Shown piece by piece: positions 36,787 through 50,342 of a DNA stretch of 64,000 nt; position 1 is the first letter of the stretch, and each line of letters starts with the position of its first letter. Position numbers and translations under genes: made by a program. The stretch covers positions 62,001 to 126,000 of the forward strand of contig VWYX01000829.1 of assembly GCA_013396525.1 (NCBI GenBank), given 5' to 3'. The DNA is from Chaetorhynchus papuensis (lineage: Eukaryota; Chordata; Aves; Passeriformes; Rhipiduridae). The notes under the pieces are model-generated. The model worked only from the letters and a program-made list of their open reading frames with translations, did not search any database and was not told where the DNA came from.

Positions 36787-37261
36787 TTATTGTTCATCTT
36801 AGGCATTTGCTAGCATACAATTATTCATACCAGTAGTCAAATTTGCCAGTCTCCTAGTAGTTCTCCATTTTTTTCAGGTATAAAAAAAACTGTTCTGTTA
36901 CATGTTCTCTTTGTCTTTTCCAGCTTATTTCTGGACAGATGAATAACCACACTTTTTAATGCATTTCAATTATCTTACCTTTTGTCAAGATATACTTTCA
37001 GGTAACACAATTAATTAAAACTCCGTTAACTGTTTAAAAAGGACATATCCCCTGGTGGCAAACCTTTGGTACTGGCCTACTTGAGATAATGAGTGTGAGT
37101 AGATGTATGATAAATATTGACTTGCTCAAAAATAAAGGGGAATTTTTAATCCTTTTTCTTGCTTTTTATGTTTAAGCCTGAAGAGATTTACTTTCCATCG
37201 CTTTTTTTATCATTTGGATTCAATCTATTTGGATCTTCCTGAGAGTTAGAGCCTGTTTCAC

Positions 37262-37800
37262 AAATGCTATGGCCAGCAGGACCAGGGCAGTGATTATCCC
37301 TCTGTGCTGAGCACTGGTGAGCACACCTCAAATCCTGTGTCAAGTTCTGGGCCCCTTACTGCAAGGAAGACACTGAGGTGCTGGAGTGTGTCCAGAGAAG
37401 GGCAACACGTCTGGTGAAAGGTCAGGAGAGTGAGTCATGTGAGGAGTGGCTGAGGGAGCTGGGGCTGTTTAGCCTGGGGAAAAGGAGGCTCAAGAGGGAA
37501 CCTCATCACTCTCTACAACCATCTGAAAGGGGCTGTATCCAGGTGGGGGTCAGCCTCTTCTCCCAGGCAACCAGCGACAGGACGAGAAGACAGAGCCTCA
37601 AGCTGCACCAGAGGAGGTTCAGGTTGGATATCATGAAGAATTTCTTCACTGAAAATGTTGTAAAAAATTGGAATGGACTGGCCAGAGAAGTGGTGGAGTC
37701 ACCATCCCTGAGGTGTTCAGCAAATGACTGGACGTGGCACTAGTGATATACTTAAGTTGGCATGGTGATGTTCAGTCAAAGGTTGGACTCAATGATATTT
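37262..37800 (+). mobile_element. CR1 LINE fragment, 5'-truncated
   Basis: About 540 bp of CR1 3' region in sense orientation. It starts near GGCCAGCAGGACCAGGGCAG, continues through GTCCAGAGAAGGGCAAC, GGGGCTGTTTAGCCTGG, CTCTACAACCA and GAGTCACCATCCCTGAGG, and fades after GTTGGACTCAATGAT near 37800. The terminal 8-mer (ATTCTRTG) repeat is not visible, so the 3' end is damaged. CR1 is the dominant LINE of birds and usually inserts 5'-truncated, as here. Confidence 0.95.
37378..37743 (+). pseudogene. Decayed C-terminus of CR1 reverse transcriptase ORF
   Basis: The frame keeps CR1 ORF2 end motifs: a VQRRATRLVKG stretch, ELGLFSL, then SLFSQAT, FRLD, KNFFTE and EVVESPSL. Between about 37495 and 37530 the expected residues (a DLITLYN-like segment) are replaced by out-of-frame residues, which indicates compensating indels. 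The reverse-transcriptase catalytic part is absent because of 5' truncation, so it is non-functional. Confidence 0.85.
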
Positions 37801-40800
37801 TCTTTCTTCTGTTCCCTTCTCTGATGTTGAAAGCAGGGCCTTCAACTTGTTGAAAGTTGAGGCTTTCAGCACCACTCACTGCTGCCAGGTCAGCTACTTG
37901 TCTGGGCAAACTGGGCTTTTGTGGCTTGCAGGTAACCTGCACGGGAGGGCAGCTGAGCATGAGACTAACTGAATGAGAGAAAAGAGCAGGGAAAAGGTCC
38001 TTCTGAAGGGTGATGAGTGTTATATTATGTGAATAAATTTAAATTTTTTTAAAATTACTGGGGGAAAGTGTAGCCAGAGAACTTTCTAGGTTGCAGTCCT
38101 GAGTGCTGTCATTGCAGAAACTGAGTGGAATGAGTTGAGGGTGTGAAGAATAAAATGTTCCCAGCCTTGGGTGATAATAGAAGCCTCAGTTTTCTGATAG
38201 TTATTTATCATTCATTTTTTTAATGTGTGATTCAAGAGGGGTTTTTTTTATTGAAGAGTAGTTTAACTTATTCCTACAACAGGTGACTTGTTTCAGCTAC
38301 TGTTTTCAGATCCTAAAAAGTAGGAGTGCAGATTTAGCAAGCAAGAATGTGTATCTACATATATAATACTCAGGTAATTCATGCATGTTGAGGCAAAAAT
38401 AACAGATTTATATCCTAATACACTGGCCTACCCGTTCTAGGGGTGGGATTGAGTGTCAAGACTTTGTACTTGGCACCTCTGCTGCCAGACTCTACAGAAA
38501 CTGAATAACTGAAGAAAAAGGTGAAGTTACTTTAATTCAGTACTCTCTTACAGAAACACAGCAATGGTGGAGAATAAAGGAATCTGAAGTCCCTGGTAGT
38601 GGATAGTAACATAATGTAAATCCCGAGGCAAGTTAAGTTAATGTATTCTCGGCATGGTGCCTGGAGTAGGATGGGGGGGAGGAATGGGAAGGGATGAATC
38701 AGCTCTGATGTTTTGCAAGATCCTTCCTTCTAGTTCAATATTGTCTTGTTTTCTTTGCCTATATTTATTCTTGACAGGTGGTGAGAGAATGTTTTCATTA
38801 AAGAAATGTTTCCTAGAATTGCAGAAATCATATAAAGTCTCCTGTGGCAAACTAACATTCAGACTTACAAGTAGCCATATTCTCTTCCCCGGCTCTTTAA
38901 AGCTTTGGAATTCCTCAGTGCTGCCTAAAATCCTTTTTTTTCCCTGGGCCCCAATATCCAGCAGTGCAAGGCAGAGAGCACAGAAGCTGTAAGTCTTGCT
39001 GCTGACCCATGCACGGAGGGAGAGCAGCTGCCTGCGGGAGTCCTGGGCACCTGCAGTCGGGTTGAGCCTTGTCCCTGACACCGCAGTCGCCCTGGCCCCA
39101 GGTGGGCTCGGGACAGTGCCAGCACACATCCTGACCTACTTTTGCACTGCTTGATGTTGAGTTATGGATCCCCTATGACACTCTTTCACTAGAGCCTCTC
39201 AGGTACAGGTATACAGTTTTAGAACTGCTGTCAGGAGAGAGCAAGCTGGTGCTTTGACAAGCTGGGCACAGGAAACAGTGTTGTAAGAATGCTGCTTTAA
39301 GAAGAACACAGGTTATTAGCACTTGCAAAGGGTGCTTGTGCCTCCTTTGTGCACAGCTGGTGGAGCCAGGATAGATCCCAATGCTCAGGGAATAAACACA
39401 TGAATGTTTGGATGGGGTAGTTGTGCCTCACTTCATATATCCTCGAGAGCTGGCGGCTCGAGTTTGTTGGAACCTGCCCTGTCTGCTCTGGTTTCCCAGT
39501 TGTGGTTCCTCAGTGAATTTGGATGAGTATATGTGGGATGACTGTCAGACTGTAGTACTGTGGGGACAGAGGAAAAATGACTATCTGTACCTGAGAAGTC
39601 AACCAGAGAGCTCCTATTTCCAGCTCTAGGTCCAGGGACTATATGTGGACCAGGTTTCCATGTGTGAAGTGGGACAGGGGAGAGGAAGAGGAGCTGCCTG
39701 ATGAACCAAGTGCTGGTGTCATTATTCTCAGCAATACTGAGTACACTGGAGGTGGTTTTTGAATGCTGGTTCTGGTGTGCTGATCCACCACCTCCAGAAT
39801 AGCCTGCCTGTAACAAGTGCCCAGGTGTTCAGGCTGGGTTTTCTGCTCTCTGTGATAACTATATTTAGACAGAATACAATTTAGAAGTGGAAGACACAAA
39901 TCACTAAATCAGAGGCAATCATGGCATTGAATCAAATGAAGAAAAAGTAATACTTTCCCCAATCAGTTCACTTGTTGCTTGCTTCTGGGGTCTCTTTTGA
40001 TTCCATAAGCACATTTTCTTCCTTGGCACTGTTTCTGTAGGAATTTTAAAAATATGTGTTTTCTTAGCATTTTTGCTGTGCTCGAGATCAGCACTGTTAA
40101 TCTTACTCGTCTGAATGGTTCAGTGTCCCCTGGGCCTATACAGTGATCAGCTTTGGCTGCTCCACAGGACAGATTTTGGCAGACAGCTTTAGAGATGGAA
40201 ACGAGGGCGGTGGAAAAGGAGAGATACTCACCGCACGGCTGAGTGTGCACTGAAAACCCCTTGCCTTGACATAACTTACTTCTTGTAGGACTTCTCATCT
40301 TCACAGTGCTTATAAGCATTAATGAATCCTCATGACACCACCATGAAGTGATGTAAATATGTATTATCACTACAGTACGTGGGAGGGCAAGAGAGAAAAT
40401 TTTCTTGGGCAAAGATTGCCAGAGAAGCCAAGGGGAAAACCAATAGTTTTAAATGACAGTCTTATCCAAGACAACTGGAAACTGCCTTTCTAAGTTGCTG
40501 TGTTGTAAAAGCATACACTTGTGTAGGCACATGCATCAGTGCTCTCCTGAACAAAGAAATGTTCCTTAACTAGTGCTTGGGAAACCAGTGCAACTTTGAA
40601 ATAGCAGAATGATTCTGCAGGGAAAAGCTGTGAAATTTTTGTATCTATCACTGAGCTTACTAAGGGGTTTTTTTATAGCTTGTTTAGCAATTTCAGACTT
40701 TTCTCATGTGATTTCTCCTTCCCCGTAACTCAGTTTGAAAAGGAGGATGGAGAAGAGGGAAAGGGACAGCACCTGCAGAGCATGTGAGGAGTGGGCCTTG

Positions 40801-43800
40801 GGCAATAATTGGGAGGAGAGAGCAGTTGAAGTGGGTGGGTTGGAGTTGAGGATGCCTGACAGAGCTGTGTTGTGAAAATTCAGCCATTGGAGGAAGTATT
40901 GCTGGGACCTTCAGGGACTCTTCTGCTGCTTCTGCTGGGGCTTCCTTCCCTTCCTGGTCACCGTAAGTCGGTCTTTGTCCTCTCCTACTGCTTGTTATTG
41001 TCACACTTTGCAGCCAATGCCATTTCAGTGTAATTCTACCCTTGCTGCATCCACCTCCTCCCATCTGTATTTGTTCTCTGCTCCTAGCAGCTCCTTGGCA
41101 ACCTGCCACATGAGATATAATCTGCAGCCTCGCATAGAGAATTACTGTACTCTGACCTCCTCTGTATTGCAAACTACTTCTGCTCCATAGGGCTTAATCC
41201 TGCAAAGAGCTAAATGCAACTTCAGCTCGGCACCCCTATGGAAACTGCCTTCCCACAGGTGGATTGATGGTTCAGAGCAGGACATGTGTGGGAATACATT
41301 GACCACTAAAGGGTAGAAATCGGGATGATGAATTAAGTTTTTCAAGTGAAGTCTGTAAACTAATTCTAGCTGTATAAAATAACTTTTTTTTGGAGGGGAG
41401 GATCTTCTTTCATGAATAAGAAGCTAAGGTAAAAATGAAAATCTTGTCAGGATTACTGATGCAAACACCGTAAGGTATTTCTATTACTGGAAGCACTAAT
41501 GTTTTTTGATCAGCTGTCAGTGAACATAATTCAAGACTTTTATATATGTATTTTTATAGCATAAATCTAGAGATTCATTGGGAGTAGTATCTTGTAAGAC
41601 AAACACTTAGGTGTACTGAAGAACTAGGACACAGATAATTAAGTGTCTGATCAAATTAATTATCGGCATATGGAAATATCCATGAAACAACCTTTCTGAG
41701 GCATTTTAAATGGCATAAAACTCACTAGCTGTATTCTGGCTGACTCTGATGTGCATTGCCACTCACCTTCTCGGAGCTCTACAGCCTGACACCTCAACTT
41801 GTACAAAGAAAGAAAGGCTGATTAGGTTAATTTGCTCACAGTAACATTGTTTCAGAAGCTATAAAGGCTGTTTTTTCTGTACCTTAGGTAGCTCCACGGT
41901 AACTATTTCTGTGGGGACTTCCCTTGTGCTCTCCTTACGAAGGAGGTGCTCCCACAAATGGTGCTTTCCACCTTCAGTCATACTGCTGTCCTCTTGGGGT
42001 GCATCCACCAGTGTTGCATCCTTTCAGAATTATCTCCAGGCTCTATGACTGGCTTCTTTAGCTCTGGTCCCTGTCTCCTGCTGTGTGGTGTTTGTGTAGG
42101 TCTTCCTGATTCCCTCATGGCTACTCTCGTCCTCTTCTCTGGCTTTCACTACTGGTCCATGTTCTCTGCAGTCAGTGGGCTGAAGCAGGTGTCAGACATT
42201 TTTTTCCCCCTCTCCTTTCACTGCACCCCACTTTCCCACTTCTTTTCTGAAAGGCCCCTCAGAGCCATCACCTTTGCATGTTAATAGGACTTTGGGTACA
42301 TCTCTCTCTGAGCTATCTTGTATTGCTAGGATGCTTTTCAGATAATGAGGTGTGAAAGAGGGACAAAAATTACTCAAAGTGCTGGATTAGGTTAATGTAT
42401 CACCTGTCTTCCTGGAAACAAAGGGGCAGGTGATGTCCCAGTTCTCACAAGTGCTGTATTTCAGACTTTTCTGTTAGCCAGGGGGACGTGCTGCTACCCA
42501 GGAAGGAGACTCCTGTGATGCTTTGGCAGTTGAGAACCTTCCTATGTTCTCTGTGGGCTCTTCCCAAGAAGATGGGCTGGTCAATGAGTGAAATGTTTGG
42601 TTTTCCCTCAGACTTTGGTTGTGTGTCTTATAGTGAGTCTGTTGCCTCCGTACTGTTGTGTACTTCTGTGTTTGGGGTAAACACATGGGATTGAATTCAT
42701 ATTGAGAACTTCTGTGTAGTCCTCACCAGCATCTAAAAAAGGGGGTATGTGAACTCGCATGCTGAACTTACTCTGTGTTAAGTCTCCTGCATTGCTACAA
42801 CAGACTAAGAATTGGCATCTGCGTGTCACATTTTTGTAGTACTAGCTTAAACTAATTGAGCTGTGTATGATTTGCCTTCTGGACTTTCCCTCTTGCTAAA
42901 AACAAATGATGATTTGTGCCAGTGTAAGTTAGACATGAGTAAAACACTGTTCAGCTAAACAACTTGAATAATGTGCCAAACAAAATGGTGCCATTTTGCC
43001 ATGCCTATTCGGAGCAGAGAAAATCAATCTGCTTCCAAAGCTGGAGCCCTACCACTGGATTTGTGGGTTTCTAGAAGTTTCTGACTTAAAGCTCAGTTTA
43101 CCTTGTAGTTACCATAATCATGCTATCCAGTCATGAGCATGTAAACTGCACAGATTATATTCAGGAATTACATTGTGGAAATGCAGACAGGTCAGTTTAA
43201 TGAGGTACAAAACCTGTTTTGCATGAAATGTATAAACTTCAATTATCCATATGACACAAAGGACAAAAGATAATTTTGATAATCAAGTTTCAGAATATGG
43301 CAGGAATATTCAATATGATGAGCATTAAGAATCATTACCTCATCTGGGATAACAGAAAGCTTGTATAATTGAAGTGCTTCTGTATTTGATTCAAAGGATT
43401 TAATAGTATTTAATATTTGGGCTCCAGTTTGGTAACTGCTGTTAGTATCCAACTAAAAAATATCTATAAAAGTCAAGTAGGTCCAAGAGCTTCTCACTGC
43501 CACAGGTAGTCTTCAGTTAGCTTTGACTGGGGACAGAAAAGGAGAATTTGATAGCCTACTTCTCACAGAGAGCCAGGGGGCCATCTTTCCAGCAATGTAC
43601 TTGCTGACTTAAAATAAAGAAAAAGGTCTTGTTTTTGCTAAAAGTTGTGTTTTAAAGTTTTAAGGAGAATACTTCTATCTTTTTGATAAGCTTTGAAGCT
43701 CAGAATGTTTTGAAATATTTTTCTTACTCATTTAAAGAAAATCCCACTTCATTTGAATTAATTACTGCTCCTATGGTGATGTTTGAAATAAAGACTATCT

Positions 43801-45716
43801 TGGATGATCAAAATAGGAAAAAAAGACTAAAACTCATCATATGAACCTTACTGGTAGAATCTTATTAACTCTGAATGCTGATATTCACAAGTTCATCCAT
43901 CCTCCTGTCTCCCACTATCACTGTCTTTTGGTCTTTAAATGCACGGAAGGTTTTTCAGTCAACTGCAGTTGAAATAAGCTTCCCATTACCCTGCCAGAAT
44001 GGTAGGGATCAACTCAAAATCATCTGAGTCACTGCACTCTGATGAGGTCTGTTTTACATTCTTGGTATGAAGTAGCATATTCTCCCATTTGAAATGCAAG
44101 TAAGGTAATAGTAAGTTAGAACATCCTCGTGTTGATATGCGTGGACAATTCTGGTGTCTCTCCAGCTGTTTCACTGAACTGCTTTGCATTCTGCCCAGCT
44201 GTGCATTGAGTGTGTCTTCTGCTCCATGGGCAGAGTGAATAGAGGAATCCAAAGAGATGCATCAATGAACAGATGTTGTTTGTCTGTCAGCGTGCAGCCT
44301 GGGTCAGTTCACTGGCAATTGCACGTCCTGAAGTCAGTCTGTAGTCTGACACTGGTTCATCATTCTGCCATGCAGTGCACTTGGAAAGGGCTCTGTGGCC
44401 TATCCATCATCTCACTGTCTTTTTGAAGATTTTAGTCCATTGGCTGAAAGGGTGCCAGTGCAAGGTCACTACTGGGATGTAAAGCTAGATCAAAAGTACC
44501 TGTAAGACAGAAAATATCTAAAGCTGAGCTCAGGTAGTTCTGCTCTCTGTCCCTAATGAGTTCTTCTACATAGCATGTGGTGGCTGGAGGTGGGTGAGCC
44601 ATACTCTGTGGTGGAGACTGCAAGAGTAACAGTGGTTTAAAGAGCTTGCATTGTTCCTAGTAAAGGACTGCCTGAAAACTGAGGAGTTCTTTGCAGAGCA
44701 AGAGACTGGCTGGATACAGAAGATCAAGGGGGACCTGAACTCATGGCCTTGCTATTTTCAGATCAGTTAGGCTGCTACATGAAAACCTAACAGAAGGTTC
44801 TGCAGTCAGTGAGCATTTATTTTCTGACCCATTTCTTTTTCTTGTGCTATGTAAAACTGGCACTGTACCCTGACACACAGCCAGCAGCTGGTTCTCTGTG
44901 CCCATGGGATTTGGAGATTCAGTAGGGTCCTTATCTTTGCATTCAGGAAGTTTGTTAAGAATCCCAGTCTTCTACTATTCTCTTTCAGAGTGACATAATC
45001 TCCTTTGTATAGGTGGCTTTATGTTCCTTTCACCATTCATTTAAAATAGTAGCCAGGTCTAACATAACACAAATCAGTAGACACAGGGTATCTCTGTAGT
45101 TCATTTTACCATAACCACTGTGAATTTCCTGTGACTCAACTTGTGAAGACTGTTTTTACCTGACAGCTTTTCCTGCATATTAGATGTGAACCAGAAAATT
45201 ACTTGTTAGAAGTGTCTTTGCTGGCTTTTGCCATGCACAGAAAAAGAGCCTTTTTGTCTTTATGGTCTTACATGCCAGAGGCTGTATAAAGAGATGACAG
45301 GTCTGGCTGTTACACATACAAACATAAATTTTGAAATGGGTGTTGCAGTGCTTGAACAAAAGTATCTGAGGCATTTTGGTTTTCAAAACAAAATGTAACA
45401 ACTTCTGAGAAAATAATATGTGTGAAAGTACATATGCCAATGATGTGCACTCTCACTGTATCACTGAAGTTTCTGTAGGATGACGTGATTCACTTAAATT
45501 CAGTGGGAGCTCTATGGGGTTTTGTAGAGCACAGAAAATGTTAGGGAAAATCTTCTCAGGTAATGTTTTAAAGCAGTGCCACCTTATGGTTCCTTTCAGA
45601 ATAGGGATGTTGGGTGTCCCACACTTGCAAAATAGGGCGTGCATCTGTTTGGGCTCTCTAACTTTCTGAAATAGTCACCTTCTGTGTTTCTGATCGGGGG
45701 GCAGTGAATATACCTA

Positions 45717-45748
45717 TCCTGATAGTGATATACCTATCACTATCAGGA
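45717..45748. repeat. 14-nt perfect hairpin with 4-nt loop
   Basis: TCCTGATAGTGATA (45717-45730) is the reverse complement of 45735-45748, and the loop is TACC. The block ATATACCTATC also occurs as a direct repeat (45708 and 45728), so direct and inverted copies overlap, which is typical of a template-switch event. Confidence 0.92.
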
Positions 45749-48270
45749 CTAATTGCCGAGAAAAAAATGTAATTATTAGCTTGCTTCTCAAAGAAGAGCT
45801 GTTCCCTCTGTGCAATTAACTATCACATTGCTCTCATGGGCAAAAAATCGTGCTCCAAGCCCATTCCTTGTATAAGATTCCTTGTATGACTGCCTAAGGC
45901 TCCTATTTGTGCTGAGATGTTGCATTCCACCCCAATGCCACAATCTATCGTCTTGGTAGCTGCAGCCCATATTCATCATACCTAGTCCTGCAGTCCTGGC
46001 CTTTGTGCCATGGTAAATAATTGCTGACTGGCCAAGAGCAAGAAGAAAGGCTTTGAAATTCTGCATCGCTGTTGCTCACCTAAATCCAGGATCCCTAAGC
46101 AGGGTGAGTTTCATGGATCTGATGTGACCGTGCATCCAGGGAAGATGATCTTAGAAAAATCCTTGCGGAAAAAACTGATCCTCTCAGTCTCTTCCTGCTC
46201 TTGTTCCAGCTTGTGGCAGGACTAGCTGCTGTCTGGATGCCAAAGGCTTGTCAGAGCTGCTTGGTTGTGTGGCTGCTTGAATTCCCTAAGAAGTCAATTA
46301 CGTATTGACGTATGCTCCTGTGTTAATTACAGCTACTGCTGCAGCTTGGTGACCTCTTTTGTCTGCAGTAGCCATAACAGTTTGCAGATAATTCTGGTTA
46401 GCCTGTGAGAGAAGTGTCACTAAATTACAGGGTAAAAATCCTGGAGATACTTTAATTAAATTTTAGGTTTACAAGTAGCAGTTTCTTCCAACAACTGCAA
46501 TGCAGAAGTCCCAGAAGTGATATTAAGAAAGATGTGTTTCTTTGCTAGCCTGCTGAAAGCAGAGAAATCCATTTCTCGGGGAAATTACTGTTTGAGCTGG
46601 AATGAGAAGTGACCCAGGGATGGATGTGTTGGGAGCAGCTGGGACTGATGTTCAGCTGTTACTGCTCTGCTGCTCAGTGCAGTTCACACAACCATCACCC
46701 CCGCCAGCCTCAGTGTTGACCCACCACTGGTTGCAGTGGGGTTAAAATCAACCAGGAGCCATTAGTTAGGCTTTGACTCTCCCTGTTGGACTAGTTTATC
46801 CATATACAGACCTTTCTTCTTTCTTTTAGGCTTACACGCACTACACAGCACCTTTACTGAGCATTGTTCAGAGATGGCCAGCCCAGCATGACCGTTAAAT
46901 TCCCTCAGAGTCCAGCAGCAATCCCATGCATTATAGAAGACAAAAAAGCTTAGTAATGAAAACCACATCATTAATATTAGATTAAATATAGCTGTTGCTA
47001 TAAATTTATCTTGTTCACAAGGTGTGTATGTCAAGTCCTGTGGCTACAGAGAATACTGTGGAAACTCACTTTCCTATGGTCTTGAGCCTTTTCATTCCTA
47101 GGCTTTTAAAAACTAAATTAAACTACTATTTTTTGTTCTCACCATGTATCCTATACAGTTCTCATACTTTTTCATACAGCCTTTGTTCTGTCAAATATTT
47201 TGACAGCAACATACAGGCTGCCTCATTCAACTTATTTGGCCAAGAAAATCAAAATCTTGGCATCCTTCACTCTGGTGTTACAAAATACACAGAGAGCTCA
47301 TCATATTTGAGATCTCCAGTATCTGTCTGATTGGCCTGAAATCAGCATTAGAAGGTTATTACAGACATATAAACAGACTGATCCTGGAAATCTGATTTTC
47401 ATAGGGAGCTAGGCTAACTAAATCAAGTCAAAAGTATGGAAATTACAACCAATATAAGATGACAAACCTGAAAACTGGAAGAATATGGTGATAGAAGAAA
47501 ATAGTCCAAAAATGAAGGTGATGCTACACTAGCTGCCTTGGAAGATCATGTGAAACCCTTCTCTGTTTTCCATGATTCAAGGAATACTGCAGTGTTTACT
47601 TCTGAATGGCTGAGCTCACAGACTTGGGTCAGGTTCTTCTTGGCAACAGATGGTTACAGCTTTGCTGGTGACAGATTCAATGCCAGCACCATGCTGAATG
47701 CCAGCTGAGGGTGAGCACAATGTGGAACAAATTTGCAATGTACCTTGAATTGTCTATTTCCATAACACTTGGAAAACCTGTGCTGCTCTGCCTCAGGGCA
47801 TCCATAGCAACTTTATTACATTGTATTGGTTTGTCAAACCTGCCTATGATTTTTTTTTTTGCTTGACATTATTTCTGCTTAGTTGATATTTCCCTTTCAT
47901 TATAATAAAGCTTTTTTTTTCATCAAACAGTCACTGTATGTGTTATACAAAAATGAGAGAACTCAATGACATGGAACTTAATCATGTTTCTCTATGCCCT
48001 TGATATAATCTTTCAATAGCATCAACACTTTCAACAGTGTATTCTCACTCCAGTGCATGATGGGTTCATTGGTGTGACACAAACTATTAGATATCAAAAT
48101 GATCTATATTTGGGAAATGAAGTAACTACAACATTTGGAGAAGTTTCTGGTAAGTAATTTCAGTCCAGAATCAGGTGACTTTAGACACATACAGTAGGTC
48201 ATAAGAAACTTGTGAAATATCTAAACGTGTCTGTGACCACGTATAGCCTGCCGTGACAAGCTGGTGTGCT

Positions 48271-48348
48271 GATTGCAAGGGCTACATGTCAGAGCTCCCT
48301 ATCCCTAATCCTAACCCTGCTTGCAAGGGCTGGATGCTAGAGCTCTTT
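48271..48348 (+). repeat. Imperfect 48-bp-spaced direct repeat around telomere-like hexamers
   Basis: Two 30-base blocks (48271-48300 and 48319-48348; both contain TTGCAAGGGCT and AGAGCTC) match at about 23 of 30 positions. Between them lie CCCTAA, TCCTAA and CCCTGC (48303-48320), two and a half degenerate vertebrate telomere units. Confidence 0.7.
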
Positions 48349-50321
48349 GCTCAACAGGGAAGGCTTGCTTAGCCAAATAGGACCCTGTGACTCTTAGGTG
48401 TGTAGTGCTGATCATGCTCAGCAGCATGTTGGCATTTTTGCCCTCTCCCTACTGCATTATAAGATGGATGGAATAGTTTTACTTCTCCAATTCTTTGAAA
48501 AACAAGTTGACTTCCAAAAATGAGTATATTCTCATTAAAAGTGTGATATTAATGGAGTAATTATTATAGCTTTGTTTTGAAGTCTCATTTGACTTATAAT
48601 TTTAAGAGTGTAAATTTGTTTTATGTATTTTTGAGACAGCAGTTACTGTTGTGGCTTTTGTTTTTTATAAACGTATTTTATGGAGACAGGAGGTTAATTT
48701 TATAAAGTATTTCTTACCTTTAACATTATGTTGCTGAATTTGAGAGACAAAGAAAGAAGCTTTTCAAAGATTCTGCCAGCTTCTTTAATGCCAGGTTTTC
48801 CTATATGAAAGAAAACATTTAAAAAGTGTTCAGGATTATACAAGTAGAGAAAGTGGTTTTTGGTTTCCTACTGAAGAGACACTTCCTGTGGCTGTACAGC
48901 CTCCTAAATTCAGGAGGGTTTATAATTGTAGCAAGACTCATATTGCTGGCAAGGCACCACATTCCACAGGGTCTTCTGTGGTTTTCTTCTATCTTTTCTT
49001 TCTCTTCCTAATTTTTCTTGTGTCAGAAAGAGTAGCCTTTTATCACAGCTGTTTGTTTTAACATTCCCTGGCATCTTAAGTATGGTCTGAGGTATAAAGC
49101 AGCAACACAGTAGTTTTCCAGCCCTTTCATTGGTATTCATGGCCAGGTATAAAGATGGGCTGACCTTTACTTGCCTCCAACATTTTCTGCAGGTTCATAA
49201 CATCTCTGATTGCCAGCCCTGAAGGTTTGCTTACACTTGCATACAAGATCTCACCTCTGTTATGTGTGTCTGAGTGTTGGTTTATTTCTCTACATTAGAA
49301 AATCTTTCAGCTTTGTGTGAGGTGAGGAGACTGAAAACCGTGTGGTGTCTTGCTAAGGCTTTTTACATCTGCCAAAGCATTGTAATTTGTGACACCCAGG
49401 CTGTGATCTAACTGCACCAGCAGTAAATAACTTGGCTTATTTTTATGCTTTTTACTTTTTAATGCATTTGCAACCTTTGTATTGTTTTCCCATTTTTAAC
49501 AAGGGATAGGGTTTTGGAAAATTGTATCTGTAACATAAAAAGAATAATGCTGATTTTCTCATACTTTTTACCTCAAAGGTGCACAAATGTACAAGAGTTT
49601 GCACAAAGTGATTAAACATGCAACACAGAGAATGATGTGCTATCCATGCTTCTCATGTGAGGGCATTTTGTTTCAGTTACACCTCTTGGTGCATCCCCTG
49701 GAAAATTATTATGGATGCAACAAGCTGTGTGGGAAAAGAGGTTCTGCTAATGGGCATGGGTAATTAATGTTATGTCAGCCTTCATGCTTGTATGGATCCT
49801 GCTGCAGGATCAATCTGTGATGTCAGTGTGAATCTGAGTGAGGTGCTCAGCCTGTGAGGTGGAAGTGGCAGGCGTAGGGTCTAAAATGTAATATAATGCT
49901 TTGTCTTGCAGCTTGTATTTCAGAGCTCTGCAGTAATGCTACCACTTGAATGCTCTTCACCTGTTTTTGTCTTTCTTCAAAGCCCTGCTATGCTCGACAG
50001 GAGTGTGTTAGGATGGAGAGATTTGGATAGTTGAGCTTTCCGCCTTCTGCTCTGTTGCATCCTTCCAACACAGTGCTGCAAGAGAAAAAGAAAAATAATT
50101 TTTGATGAGGAAGATGTTACTAGGTGCTGGGCTGTCCGCAAGGGACATGTTAACCCCATCTCCTTGCAGAAACCAAGCCTATCACGTCCTGTACCCTAGA
50201 TTCTCTGAGTACCAGTAGAGCAAGCTGCCACAAGCTCTGCATCTGCAGCTGTGATCAGTCCCATTTCTTCTTGTACATTCACTTTTCTCATGTTTAGGTT
50301 TTGAACAGCTGTTGCTGAATC

Positions 50322-50342
50322 CATGGCTTTCAGAAAGCCATG
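50322..50342. repeat. 10-nt inverted repeat with 1-nt centre
   Basis: CATGGCTTTC, A, GAAAGCCATG: perfect arms, 21 bp in total. It is a smaller example of the same symmetry as 22156-22196. Confidence 0.9.
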
